From NCBI GenBank assembly GCA_022497145.1, contig MU385896.1:124001-188000 (forward strand): DNA of 64,000 bases. The letters run 5' to 3'. The notes below the pieces were generated by a model. The model did not search any database and was not told where the DNA came from. It saw only the letters and a list, made by a program, of their open reading frames with translations. The stretch is from Rostrohypoxylon terebratum (taxonomy: Eukaryota; Ascomycota; Sordariomycetes; Xylariales; Hypoxylaceae). Made by a program: the position numbers and the translations under genes. This document shows positions 10,165 to 21,365 of the stretch, one piece after another (position 1 is the stretch's first letter; each line of letters starts with the position of its first letter).

Positions 10165-11867
10165 ATGGCTCCTGCGCTCCTCATCGATGAGCAAGACAAG
10201 ATTGAAGGACGAGCACGCCTTCCTGTCACTCTTCTCAGCGGCTTCCTCGGCTCGGGCAAGACAACCCTGCTAGAGAGCATCCTAACGTCCCCGGACCATG
10301 GTCTTCGAATAGGAGTCATAGTGAACGATGTCGGCGCATTAAATATCGATGCAGCCCTCCTGACTTCTCACGATGTAACACGAAAAGAGGAACAGGTCGT
10401 GGCAATGCAGAACGGTTGTATCTGTTGTACACTAAGAGGTGATCTCCTCGAGGAAGTTGCTAGGCTGGCTGAAGAGAAGCAAGTCGAGTATCTTGTCATC
10501 GAAAGCTCCGGAGTCAGCGAACCGATGCAAGTCGCCGAGACATTCTCAGAAGAGTGAGCCTTGTCACATTCAGTGATTTCCAAATAACCTCCCAACTAAT
10601 GCCCGATATTAGGTTCGCGGATATGCATATTGCCGCAGGATATGATCTCGAGACGGAAGAGCAGGGGGATCGTGAGGCGAACAAGAAGCTAGCCCAGATC
10701 CTGAAGGCCGGTGGGTTGTCCAAGGTCGCTCGCCTGGATACCTGTGTCACGCTAGTAGATGCCGTCAATTTCATGCAAGATTTTGCGACGGCTGACTTCC
10801 TAGTCGATCGCCAAACCGACGTTCCGCAGGAGGACGATCGCAACATCTCCGATTTGCAAGTTGATCAAGTAGAGTTTGCTGACGTCGTCATCATCAACAA
10901 ATGCGACCTCGTCTCTAAAGAAGAGGTCAACCGGATCAAGGGCGTCGTCAAGAAGCTCAACCCCAGCGCTAAGGTCGTCTCGACGATAAAGTCCCGCCTC
11001 AACCTCACCGAGATTCTTGACACCAGATTATTCTCGTATGAGAAAGCGGCTCTTAGTGCCGGATGGCTGAAAAGCTTGAACGAGGAAATCAGCCCGGAGA
11101 CGGAAGAATATGGCATAGGAACATTTGTTTATCGAGCCCGGAGACCTTTTCACCCAGAGAGACTCTGGAACATGATTAAATCTGTGTTTGTCGTCATCCA
11201 GACAGAATACCAGATTGAAGGAGAGGATATGGATGTCGATGAAGATGAGGGGGACGACGCCGACGATGGAGATAATGACTCGGATGAGGACATCGATATG
11301 GGTGACGAGCAACCTCAACTCGACCCGAAGGCACGGTTAGCCTCGAAGATTGCAGACGAGACTTTCGGGCCGTTGCTAAGATCTAAGGGATTCCTGTGGC
11401 TGGCGACAAGACCGAAGATGGTAGGTGCTTCAGCAACGATCTCGTTCACACGCTGACATTTACTCTAGTATGGCGAATGGTCACAAGCAGGCGTGATGTT
11501 GACTATTTCAGGGCAAGATCTCTGGCGTTGCGAGGTCCCCGAAAACGAATGGCCTACCGACCCCGAGACGAGAAAGGCTATTGCCCGGGATTTTGATGGC
11601 AAATGGGGTGACCGTCGCCAAGAACTGGTCTTTATCGGCCAGCAGATGCGCAACGGGGGAGAGGGGCGTTTGCGGAAGGCTTTCGACGCTTGCCTCCTAG
11701 ATGATGAAGAATTTCATGATTGGGAGGCGGCGATGGAGTCGGACAATGTTCAGGAGAAGCTGAACGAACTATTCGAAGACGGATTCGAGGACTGGCTCGA
11801 GACGAGTCATGAAGGCCACGACCATACATATGGCCATGTCCATAGTCATGTGGACCATAAACACTGA
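10165..11867 (+). CDS. CobW/ZNG1-family zinc chaperone GTPase
   Basis: G3E-family P-loop GTPase of the COG0523/CobW class. Eukaryotic ZNG1 proteins deliver zinc to methionine aminopeptidase 1. Exons are 10165-10553, 10613-11420 and 11469-11867, all in phase, giving 531 aa. The N-terminus carries Walker A GFLGSGKTT (residues 26-34). The metal-binding CxCC motif GCICCTLRG lies at about 84-92. ESSGVSEP and INKCD complete the G domain. A long acidic Asp/Glu loop (starting DMDVDEDEGDD) precedes the CobW C-terminal domain (SKGFLWLATRP, FIGQQM). The last ~20 residues are a histidine-rich tail (GHDHTYGHVHSH), a plausible extra metal site. The ATG is the first one giving the short N-terminus seen in the family. 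It converges with the TPR gene. Confidence 0.93.
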
Positions 11868-12246
11868 GAAGCTCATCCAGCTATGGCCCTTGCTGTCCCT
11901 AAATAGGTAAATCTCTAGCAGAAAATTACTTGTTTTAATAATAGGTTATACCATCCCTTGTAGAATTCAGAGCGGGTGGCCTAAAGAAGTTGTTCTCTTG
12001 TTTGAGATTTCGTTGTCAGGCTACTTTAGGCACATCGAAACATACCTATGTGCCTAGGTCCTACCTACCTGCCTACCTACCTAGTAAGTAGGCACCTACT
12101 TGATACCTAGTTTAGGTATATCGAATCTACTACGACACAGTGTAGGCTCCGTTGATGACGATCATCCTTGGAAATCTTAGCTTAATATTGCACATCATAG
12201 AGGGGGATTGCGCGCATACTCGTACTTGTTTCGGTTTAAGGCCTAG
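11868..12246. other. Convergent 3' region with TAGG/CCTA repeats
   Basis: The 379 bp between convergent stop codons holds a cluster of CCTAGG/CTACCTACC units (about 12050-12120), including an inverted pair GATACCTA...TAGGTATATC. No gene is seen. Confidence 0.6.
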
Positions 12247-13888
12247 CTACGAAAATACACCAGGAGGTACAAGATTCTCAGCTACCATATCTCCAACCTG
12301 ACCAATAGCCCATTCCGGACCCCGAGGACTCGCGCTGAGAAGGTCGCCGATATCTCCATGCACTTGTCCCTGGGAGTAGGCTTGCATATACTGGGCGACA
12401 GCTGACTTCATAGAGGATATGTCCTTCTCTTCCCGGTCTCGAGTCAGTCTGCTCGCGTTTCGATAGTACACCTCTGCGTTCTTGGCATTCTGGGTGGCGG
12501 TATTTGCAGCTGTCTGGTGTGACGTGGGCGGGAAAGCCATGGCGCAAAGATACAAGGATGCGTCTCCGCGGAGGAGATGTGTAGTAACCAGATCTTCTTG
12601 AGAAATCCCCTGTACCGCCGATGCGGATTTCAAGTTCGCTATGGCTGCGGTGGCGACGTTCCATCGAATAGTCGATTGTGATTGGGCATCTCCATTCTCA
12701 GCTTCGGCGAGAGCGGAGTAAAGAGCAAGCAGGGAGCGAGCGTTGGCTAGGAGACCTTCAATTGAACTTCCGAGCTGAAGTTCGGTGGCGGAAAATGCTG
12801 AATCTCTCTCTCGCTTGTAGGTCTCGGCGTTGATTTTACCGGACCTATAGCCTGCTTCCAGCATTGCCGACGCTAAGTTTCCTTTTGCTAGAGCTATCTC
12901 TTGCAACATCTCTATTTGGTCATGCGACATTGCCTGCATCTTCCCTAGGAGGCTGGCAGACAATTCTTCGGCCCAGGGAAGAGTGTTTGCGGGAGCAACG
13001 GCCGGCGAGGAGCTCAGGATGCTGCAGAAAGTGGTAAGAGTACCCAGCTGCGCGAGTAAGGTGTCGATGAGGGTGTCTTTAGTGACTGGTTCCACCACAT
13101 TGAACCACTCACCGTCATCCTCGACATCCTCGACGTCCCCGACATCCTCGACATCACCGGACGTCGGGTTTTCTACTAAAGCAGCAGGTGGGGGGTCGTT
13201 GGTGTCCTCCCCTTGCCGGTCTGCAGCGCGTTCTTGTTCGAGGAACTCGTGATACTTTCGTTCCTGTACATTGAGACATCTAGTCTGCAATTCAAGTGCT
13301 TCTTGAAGTATTTTCAAGGCCTCGACCTCGGATCCGGACTTCGGGTCCTCCTCATCTCCGTCAGACGCCATCACCTCAGCGATGGTTGTGAGGACTTGAG
13401 ACGTGTTAAAGAGGGCATCGGAGTTGTCCGGCTCTAGCTGCAAAGCATATCGGTGCGACGCCAAAGCCTCCTCTAAGACATCTTTAAGAGGTCGTCTTAA
13501 TTGATCTACCAGGATAGGATGTGTAGCTATCTCCAGCTGCACTCGGGCTCTGCCAATTTGATTAGTTTTTTTTCTCTTTTCTTTCTTCGTCTTTCTTTTT
13601 TTTTTCAAGCCATAAGCCCAAAAATAGAGACAAAGACCCCATATTAATATAAACTTACTTGTTATATGCGAGATCGGCATTTTGAGGGAATTTTCGCAGA
13701 CCTTGATCGTAGACGTCAACGGCGCGCTGGAAGAACCTCATTGACTTGGCAGCATCTCCCGCACGCCATTTTCCAGCTGCTTCTTCAAACTCAACACCAG
13801 CAGATTGAAAATCATCGGCAGTATTAAGTTTTTGCTCATTCTTCGGCTTCGCCTTTGACTGCTTCAGATATGATTTAGGTTTTGCCAT
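12247..13888 (-). CDS. TPR-repeat protein, role unknown
   Basis: Exons are 13888-13659 and 13549-12247 with one 109-bp intron, giving 510 aa. The N-terminal ~25 residues are Lys-rich (AKPKSYLKQSKAKPKNEQK), suggesting nuclear or nucleic-acid contact. Helical repeats with TPR spacing follow: AGKWRAGDAAKSMRFFQRAV, then LRKFPQNADLAYNKARVQLE, then ALASHRYALQLEPDNSDALF. A charged central linker (GDVEDVGDVEDVEDDGEWF) separates them from a second all-helical part containing AIALAKG-like and LLANARSLLALYSAL segments. No catalytic motif or membrane segment is visible. It is probably a cytosolic or nuclear assembly factor. I considered the ribosomal-protein chaperone Acl4, also a TPR protein, but cannot support that name from the sequence. 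Confidence 0.83.
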
Positions 13889-16025
13889 TGTTCCTTTTCG
13901 TTTTTTTTTTTTCGTTTTCGTTTTTGTTTTTTTTTTGGGAATATTTATGTTGATGAATGAAAGTTCACTAATGACTAGGTACTAGGTAGTACTGGAGAAA
14001 TCTCCAGTAGTAATACCTACCTAAAAGGGACATAGGTCTTAGGTACCTAAAGTATCCAATGGATCTTTTGTATCTTTTCGGGGAAATCCAAAGTTTAGTG
14101 CATCCATGTAATTCCGGTCTTTTAGTTTCGTAGGGAAAAAATTTGAAAATTTTACCGTTACGATCGGGTGACTGCTTACCACGGCGTTTTCACCCCCATT
14201 TAGGCTCCACACGGTACACCGAGACGGCGCCGGCCCGGAGTAGTACAGCATATGCAGTGGATACCTATGCGATATGCCACCCCCTTATTAGATCAACCTT
14301 GGAAATGAATACTACTAAGTATTGCGCTTCACATCCGAGCTTACTATTTGAGCATTAATATATATATGGTTTATACAGACGTTTTACAGTTCTAAACATA
14401 ACATATTCATATTAGACTCAAGCCATGAAAAATATTTCTCTTCTGTGTACCTAGGTACCTACCTATATAGAAAGCTGCAGGGTTATTACATGAATTGACA
14501 GTAGAATTCCTCAATAATAGCTATAGCCACTTTCTCGGGCAGACAGTTTACAAGCCCTCCTTGATGCCAGTAATAGTTGCCGAGGTACTTGATAGCCTAT
14601 CTCCCTCTCCCTGCCTAGGCCCTACCTACTTAATCATTTTAGAAGATCGCTGGTATCTTTTCGTGCTACATGTGTAACTCATTATGCTTCTCGCCCGCGC
14701 CACTATCATATCTATCTCACAATAAGAGATAAGAGACCGAGATTCGTATAACTTTGTTCACCTATGATCCTAGAGAAGAAGTAGCTTGAAGGCATACATA
14801 CCTAGGTCCTAGGACCTAGGTAGGTAGGTAGGTAGGTAGATACGAAACGAACCGTCTACCTACTGCGAGGCAATAAAACATCACATGTCGTCCATAAACT
14901 AGTGATTAGGTAGATAGGTAAACTCCATACACGGCAACGGAGCTATCCTAAGCTGAGGTTGCGAAGACTAGGCAGGTAAGGAAACATCACGAGCAAATAG
15001 AGGACATGGCTTTTGTCACGGCTAGGATCAGAACCGACTCCAAGGTACCGGCAGAAATAGCTCTATAGACGAAGATTCTAAGCTGAGGAGGGAAAAGAGG
15101 CTATCTACGTCTACAGGAAGCGGAGCATTTTATACATGATGGCTGGTGGTCTAGAAGCTTGTAGAGCTTCTAGAAAACTGTAGCCTAAGATCTGTAGCCT
15201 AGAAGCTACAAAGCAGTCTTAGGTTGAAGGGAGATGTACAAAGACTGCAGCATCTCTCTTAACAGCTGTAGATCGAACAAAGATTGCCACAGCTCGTCAC
15301 AGCTTTTACCGCTTACCCCCGGCGTAAATGATGTAAGATACGGGAGCGCCGCAACAATATTGATACAATTTCCACCTTCTGTTTCCAATAACTCATAGTC
15401 TCATCTCCTGTCTACTGTGCACCTGTGTCCCCGGTAAATTTTTATTTCATTGTTGGGCCATAATTGTCTCCTTTTCTTCTATGGCGAAATTTGATATTCT
15501 AATTCTCGGCACGCACTAGAGTATCATCCATCTAATTGATCTGGGAGTCTAAAAAAAGACTGCCGCGGCGGGTAGCATCCAAGGTTACATCGGTTCCTGG
15601 CAATCATAGGCACCTAGGTTATGTAGGCCCGTCAGCCCCCAGTGGGGAGCTGACTGAGGGCGGAAGGAAGGCGAGCATTCATGTTTCAATGATCGGCAAA
15701 GAAAGCAATCGCCTGGGTCCTAATCTATCAATTGCTGAGCTCAGCATCTTAGTAACATAAGCTATATTTACCTGACCTTACCTATTCGCGTATTGCTCCA
15801 GAAGTCCTAAGCCTCATCAGGTCGTTATTGGGACCTGGGTTAACCTCACGGAACATCTGAGAACTGAGCCGTGGGAGATAGGGTGACTGGACTGCTCAAC
15901 GGCGTAGAAAATGAAGGATTTAAATAGATGCATCCCCGCCAAGAGCATTCCAAGTTTTAGAAGCTTCTCAGAGCATTAACTTCTGTCCCCTGTTGGAAAC
16001 CATTTACTCACATATTTGTAGAACC
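13889..16025. other. Long intergenic region with palindromic repeats
   Basis: About 2.1 kb without a supported gene. T-rich leader of the TPR gene (13890-13935), several CCTAGG/TAGGTA clusters, a perfect 20-bp palindrome with a TAGG array at 14801-14838, and repeated CTAGAAGCTT / GCTTCTAG fragments around 15150-15215. A weak TATA-like TTTAAATA (about 15919) sits ~100 bp before the LPMO start codon. Confidence 0.55.
14801..14838. repeat. Perfect 20-bp palindrome plus TAGG tandem array
   Basis: CCTAGGTCCTAGGACCTAGG (14801-14820) is identical to its reverse complement and runs straight into a (TAGG)n array. It is the longest perfect member of the dispersed palindrome family in this window. Confidence 0.9.
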
Positions 16026-17164
16026 ATGAAGACCACCACTACGATCATTGCCACGCTAATTTCGGCTGGAAATGTCCAAGCTCACGTAGCCGCTTGGGTG
16101 AAGGGCATGTACTGTCTGGTAAGTATACCTGACACCTCCGGCCCTGAACCTCGAGCACCTATTAACCCCAGTTAGAACGGCACGGAGCCTGGAAAGGAAG
16201 ACCCGAACACAAACACTGCTGTTAACCCCTTGTTCCAACTTCCTAAAAGCCAATGGTGGATGCAAGCAGACCGCGGCTGCGATAAGTTCCCTCCAGCCGA
16301 CGGCGATTCGCTCGCTCTTCCAGCTGGACGTTCTTTCACCGTCGAGCTAGCTCACAACCGGGCTCAGACCACCCTCTCTTACGACGGAAAGTTCACTTCC
16401 GAATGGCCGGATGGAAAGCAGCACCCCGAAGACTGGCACAGCCCTTTGCCCCCTAATCCCGACCGGTGTCTCAACGCCAACCCCGACGGAGACGGAGGTG
16501 CTATGCACACCCACAACGAGACCGACGCTGCTGGTTCCGCCTTCGCTATCTCTTATAATTCGGACATCTCCAAGGTCACTATGGAGAACTTGGTTGTCTT
16601 CACCACACTGCAGCAGTGAGCTTCCCTTATGGCTTGTCTAAGATTCCTAGTAGGTAGAGCTAGCGACTGATGATCATTCATAGCACTCCCTGGAAACGTC
16701 TGGCAACTTACCAAGTTCCGAAAGACCTCCCCCCTTGCCCAGAGGGCGGTTGCTACTGCGCAGTATGTACATCCCCCTTTGCGGGCTTATGAGTCGTGGC
16801 GACTAACTTCTTTAACCCTAGTGGCTCTGGGTTCCTAGCGGATGTGGTGAACCGAACATGTATATGCAGAACTTGAGATGCCATGTGACCAACTCTCAAT
16901 CTACCAAGAAGGTTGCCGCCGCTAAGCCACCAGTCCTTTGCGGAGACAAAACGCCTTGCGTCAAGGGAGCTAAGCAGATGATCGCCTGGCACCGTAAGTG
17001 TTTTCTCTCCCTCCATCCCTCCACATTACCATGTCGGCTTTTTGCTCTAACACAATTCGTTAGAGGCTGATGGTAACAATGTCGAAACCCCTGAAGGAGT
17101 CAACCCAGGCTACAACGAGAAGATGGGATGGTCAAACGGTGCTCAGAATGACATCTTTGAATAA
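16026..17164 (+). CDS. AA14-like lytic polysaccharide monooxygenase
   Basis: Probably a secreted copper enzyme that oxidatively cleaves cell-wall polysaccharide; characterised AA14 enzymes act on xylan bound to cellulose. Exons are 16026-16118, 16176-16615, 16684-16762, 16822-16993 and 17064-17164, giving 294 aa. A 19-residue signal peptide ends ...GNVQA so that mature residue 1 is His20 (HVAAWVKGMYCL), as the copper histidine brace requires. A second candidate copper His lies in AMHTHNETDAAG. The core shows LALPAGRSFTVELAH, AFAISYNSD, TPWKR, LPPCPEGGCYCAW and GEPNMYMQNLRCHVT, which I match by memory to AA14. About ten Cys suggest disulfides. There is no CBM or GPI signal. The next gene on the same strand is a GH3 beta-glucosidase. 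Confidence 0.87.
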
Positions 17165-18367
17165 GGTGTTTGGTCTCGGGTATGAAGTGAGCGCGACGCT
17201 TTCGCTTGCGTATTATTCTCTTGGTGAGAACGGCCGATTGTGTCTTGGCCTGTTCTCTCTGAAGACAACGACTTGAGTGAAGGTTGAATCTACTCGTTCT
17301 GCATCTATGATTTTTATTATGATTGCTGCATATAATTTAGTACCTGGATATACTTTTTAGGTTGCATATAGACTTTTTCTTACCCAATTTTGTCGCCGTT
17401 GCTTTTTGTTGCTTTCACGATGCCGGCCATCAACCGACAACCCCCGGGCGATTAAGAAGCTTTCGGCAACTAACCGATCGGTCCTTCCCACCACTACACT
17501 ACTCAGATACTATATATATATACTATGTACCTAGCATAGCTGCCTGGGTAGGTTCCAAGGTTGATATCCGAGCAGTCCATGCAGTTGCATGTTCTCTCGT
17601 CAGGAATTTCGGCGGTGGTTGGGTTGGAGAAACCTCGGAGCCCCTATTTACCGCGCTACTGGCAAATATTCGGGAAAAGGAGTCGCTAGCGGGTAGGCGA
17701 GGTGGGCTGCTACGGACACCCGGCCCGTAAGCCGGCGCCGATCTAAACTCCATTGAAAGAATGGAAAGAGCGCCTCGTCATTTTATCTCTATGTATGCAA
17801 CCTCGAAGGTTTCCCCTTTCCCTTTTCCCCTTTCCTCTTTCTCCAAACTTTCCTCCGACTCAACTTCCGGTCTCGAGGGTCACAATTCATACCCGAGCGG
17901 TCTTGGAATGTCGCAATTCACAAAAGATGATACGGAACGAGAGAGCCGGTCCTGTATTCATTCAGCGAAACCTATAACACCCCGCGATGTTCAACTGCCA
18001 AGATGCGGCTTCTACCAACTCCGTACCCCGTTGGTCAAAGTTGGTACAAGTTGGTTTTGGCTAACGTCCGCGGTTGAACCTTGCATGATGTAGAGCGAGT
18101 ACCACGCGGCAGTAGCGGGGCTATTGTTAAGCTACCTAGTAGTACCTACTAGGTAGTACATACATGTATGTAGGTATTAACCTTAGTAGTAGTAAGCTGT
18201 TCCAACTTCCTTCTCCCCTTCTTCTCTCCTTTCTCTCGTCGTTCCTCTCCCTCTTCCTCTCAATTCGAAAGTGTTGTAGTCATCTCTCTCCAACCTCCAA
18301 CCTCCAACCTCCATTCTCCATTCTCCATCCTCAAATTCCTCCTCTGCCCCCTCGAATCACGGTGAAC
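17165..18367. other. Intergenic region and leader of the GH3 gene
   Basis: About 1.2 kb without supported coding. It includes a TATATATATA run (about 17513-17522), an inverted repeat at 18132-18156 and a strongly pyrimidine-rich leader (about 18200-18355) with 7-bp CCAACCT and CCATTCT repeats just before the GH3 start codon. Confidence 0.55.
18132..18156. repeat. Inverted repeat, 11-bp arms, 3-bp spacer
   Basis: CTACCTAGTAG, spacer TAC, CTACTAGGTAG: the arms are perfect reverse complements. It lies ~210 bp upstream of the GH3 start codon and is another member of the TAGGTA palindrome family. Confidence 0.85.
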
Positions 18368-20936
18368 ATGGCGGACATCGACGTGGAACGAGTCCTCAAG
18401 AAGCTTTCTATGGGCGATAAGGTAGACCTTCTAGCAGGTATCGACTTTTGGCATACGAAGGGACTTCCAGAACATGGAATCCCTTCACTCCGCTTGTCCG
18501 ACGGGCCTAATGGTGTACGCGGTACCAAGTTCTTCAATGGCGTCAAAGCAGCTTGTTTTCCTTGCGGAACCGCATTAGGTGCTACCTTCAACCAGGAGCT
18601 TCTAGAAGAAGCGGGAAAGAAGATGGGCGAGGAGGCCAAAGTAAAGGGGGCGCATGCAATCTTGGGACCTACCATAAATATGCAGCGAGGTCCCCTTGGA
18701 GGTCGAGGATTCGAGTCGCTCGGTGAAGACCCCTTCTTAGCCGGCCTGGGAGCTGCAGCTATCGTCAGGGGAATTCAATCGACGGGGGTCCAAGCCACTA
18801 TCAAGCATTTTGTTTGCAATGATCATGAGCACAAGCGTAATGCAGTACAAGCAATCATCACAGAACGCGCATTGCGAGAGATTTACGCGCTGCCCTTCCA
18901 GCTAGTAGTCCGAGATGCTAACCCAGGCTCGTTCATGACGGGTTATAACGGGGTTAACGGGACGTATTGTTCCGAGAATCCGAAGCTTTTAGACCAGATG
19001 CTTCGTGGCGAATGGGGTTGGGACGGAATGGTTATGAGTGATTGGTATGGTACTTACACGACCACAGAGGCAGCATTGGCTGGCCTCGATCTTGAAATGC
19101 CCGGTCCTCCGCGATTTAGGGGTGAGCCACTGAAATTTAATGTTTCAACCGACAAGGTTCGAAAACACATTTTAGATCAGCGAGTAAAGACGGTGCTGGA
19201 ATTTGTCAAGAAATGCGCCGCTAGCGGCGTCAAAGAAAATGCCCCCGAAGGTACAGCTGATACCCCTGAGACAGCTGAACTATTACGGCGGATAGGTAAC
19301 GAAGGCATCGTGTTGCTAAAAAACGACAACAAGATTCTTCCCCTCAAGAAAGATAAGAAGGTATTGTGTTCAGTGTTTACCCTGCCATTCTCTTTCGTCA
19401 CAATAGCTAACGTTTGGCTTTTAGACCGTTGTCATTGGGCCTAATGCTAAGGTCGCAACCTACCATGGAGGTGGATCTGCGTCGTTAGCTGCGTACTACG
19501 CGGTAACCCCCTTTAGCGGTATCAGCAGCAAGTTCTCTTCGCCACCAGACTACACTATCGGCCAATATTCGCACAAGCTACTTCCACTTCTCGGATATTT
19601 CACCACGTCGACCAAGGGAGAGCAAGGCGTAACCATGAAAGTCTATGTAGACGGTCCGGAGGTTCCGAATAGAAAACCCGTAGACGAATTTGAGTTGCTA
19701 AGGACTGAGATGCTCCTCATAGATTATGAAAACCCACACCTAACCGGTCCTTTGTGGTATGCGACCCTCGAAGGATCTCTGGTTGCGGAGGAAGACGCTA
19801 CATGGGAATTCGGTGTAGTCGTATCTGGTTCGGCCAATCTGTATATCAATGGTGAGAAGGTCGTTGATAACACGGAGAAGCAGACGTTGGGAGATGCATT
19901 CTTTGGGAGTGCGACTGTCGAGGAGAAGGGTATCTATAAGTTTGAAAAGGGAAAGACATACAACTTTAAGGTCACGTTTGGATCGAGTCCAACATCCAAG
20001 CTCGGAGGCGGTGCTGTCCTTCTCGCCGGCGGTGCGCTCAGGGTTGGTGGTTGCAAGATTATTGACCCCAAGGCCGAGATTGCCTATGCTGTTGAGCTGG
20101 CTAAGGGTGCTGATCAGGTCATCATATGTGCTGGTCTCAATGCTGAGTGGGAGACTGAAGGCAATGACCGTGCCGATATGCGTCTTCCTCCCGGTTCGGA
20201 CGATCTAATATCGGCTGTGGCAAAAGCCAACTCTAACACAGTTGTTGTTATGCAATCCGGTACCCCGGTAGAAATGCCTTGGATTAGGGACGTGAATGCA
20301 CTAATTCATGCATGGTATGGTGGAAATGAGACAGGAAACACGATCGCGGATGTTCTCTTCGGCGACGTGAATCCGTCTGGTAAGCTTAGTCTGAGCTTCC
20401 CAGTCCGCGTCCAGGATAACCCGGCATACTTGAACTATCGAACTGAGGGTGGTCGCGTCGTCTACGGCGAGGATATCTATATTGGCTACCGCTATTATGA
20501 ATTTGCCGACCGCCAGGTTCTATTCCCCTTCGGACACGGACTCAGCTACACAACCTTCCACTTCTCGGATTTGTCAGTGACGGACAAAGATGGAGAATTA
20601 ACTGTATCCCTTTCAGTCAAGAATACAGGTGGTGTGAAGGGTGCTGAAGTCACACAGGTTTACGTGGCGCCTAAACAAAAAGCCAAAGTAAACCGACCTG
20701 TCAAGGAGCTCAAGGGGTTTGCCAAGGTGGAGGTAGAACCGGGCGAGAGTAAAATAGCGACGGTGAAGGTACCGACGAGATACGCAGCGAGTTACTGGGA
20801 CGAAGAGCGTGATCGGTGGTGCGCTGAAGCAGGAGAGTATGAAGTTATAGTCGCCAATTGTAGCGACGCAACGCCGGAAAGGTCTATTAGGGGCTTATTC
20901 AAGGTGTCTGAGACCTTCTGGTGGTCTGGACTATAA
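18368..20936 (+). CDS. GH3 beta-glucosidase with PA14 domain
   Basis: Retaining glycoside hydrolase that releases terminal beta-D-glucose, typically from cellobiose or plant glucosides. Exons are 18368-19360 and 19425-20936, giving 834 aa, normal for PA14-containing fungal GH3 enzymes. N-terminal TIM barrel: RLSDGPNGVRG, GRGFESLGEDPFL, KHFVCNDHEHKR, and nucleophile Asp225 in GMVMSDWYGTY. The alpha/beta sandwich begins NEGIVLLKND and is split by a PA14 insert (LTGPLWYATLEGSL...). The acid/base Glu is probably within GLNAEWETEGNDR. A C-terminal FnIII-like domain ends the protein. There is no signal peptide, so it is probably intracellular, acting on imported disaccharides or glycosides. The first ATG in frame after the pyrimidine-rich leader gives MADIDVERVL, the usual short start. 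It lies downstream of the LPMO on the same strand. Confidence 0.95.
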
Positions 20937-21365
20937 GATCCCTGATCACCTTATTTAGCTGTGGAATACCTAGACAATGAAATTAGGGTAAATATACAGA
21001 GTAAAAATGAGATTAATGATAAATGTGCCTTTCATGTCTCCATAATTGTATTGGAATTCGAGGTTAAAAGTATGAAATTAGAAATCATTGTCGCATTTGA
21101 ACCTGAGTTTCGAGTCTCTGAGACATCTCTCTCATTATACATATGTCATACGTCATTACTCCAGTCTCAAGTCTCCTTACTCCAAATATCTCCGCAGAGG
21201 GACAGCTTATGTAATGCGGGGTCAAGCATCTCATGGTACGCGACTGTATACGCGACAAATTAATGCCACCTAGTCACTCGCAACACATTTACGCTTTGAA
21301 CTACGCTTTGAAGCACTCCTATTTTCTACAATAGGAGAAAGATCGAAGTAGGAAAGAAGCAAACA
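20937..21365. other. Intergenic region, GH3 to Fta4-like gene
   Basis: AT-rich 3' flank of GH3 and promoter of the next gene; a direct repeat ACGCTTTGAA occurs twice near 21291-21311. No gene seen. Confidence 0.5.

Noticed and set aside
12247..13888. Naming the TPR protein Acl4
   Set aside because: Only generic TPR spacing is visible; nothing specific to Acl4 could be verified.
18164..18367. N-terminal extension of the GH3 protein
   Set aside because: The in-frame upstream sequence is a pyrimidine-rich leader translated into Leu/Ser/Pro; the family start at 18368 fits better.
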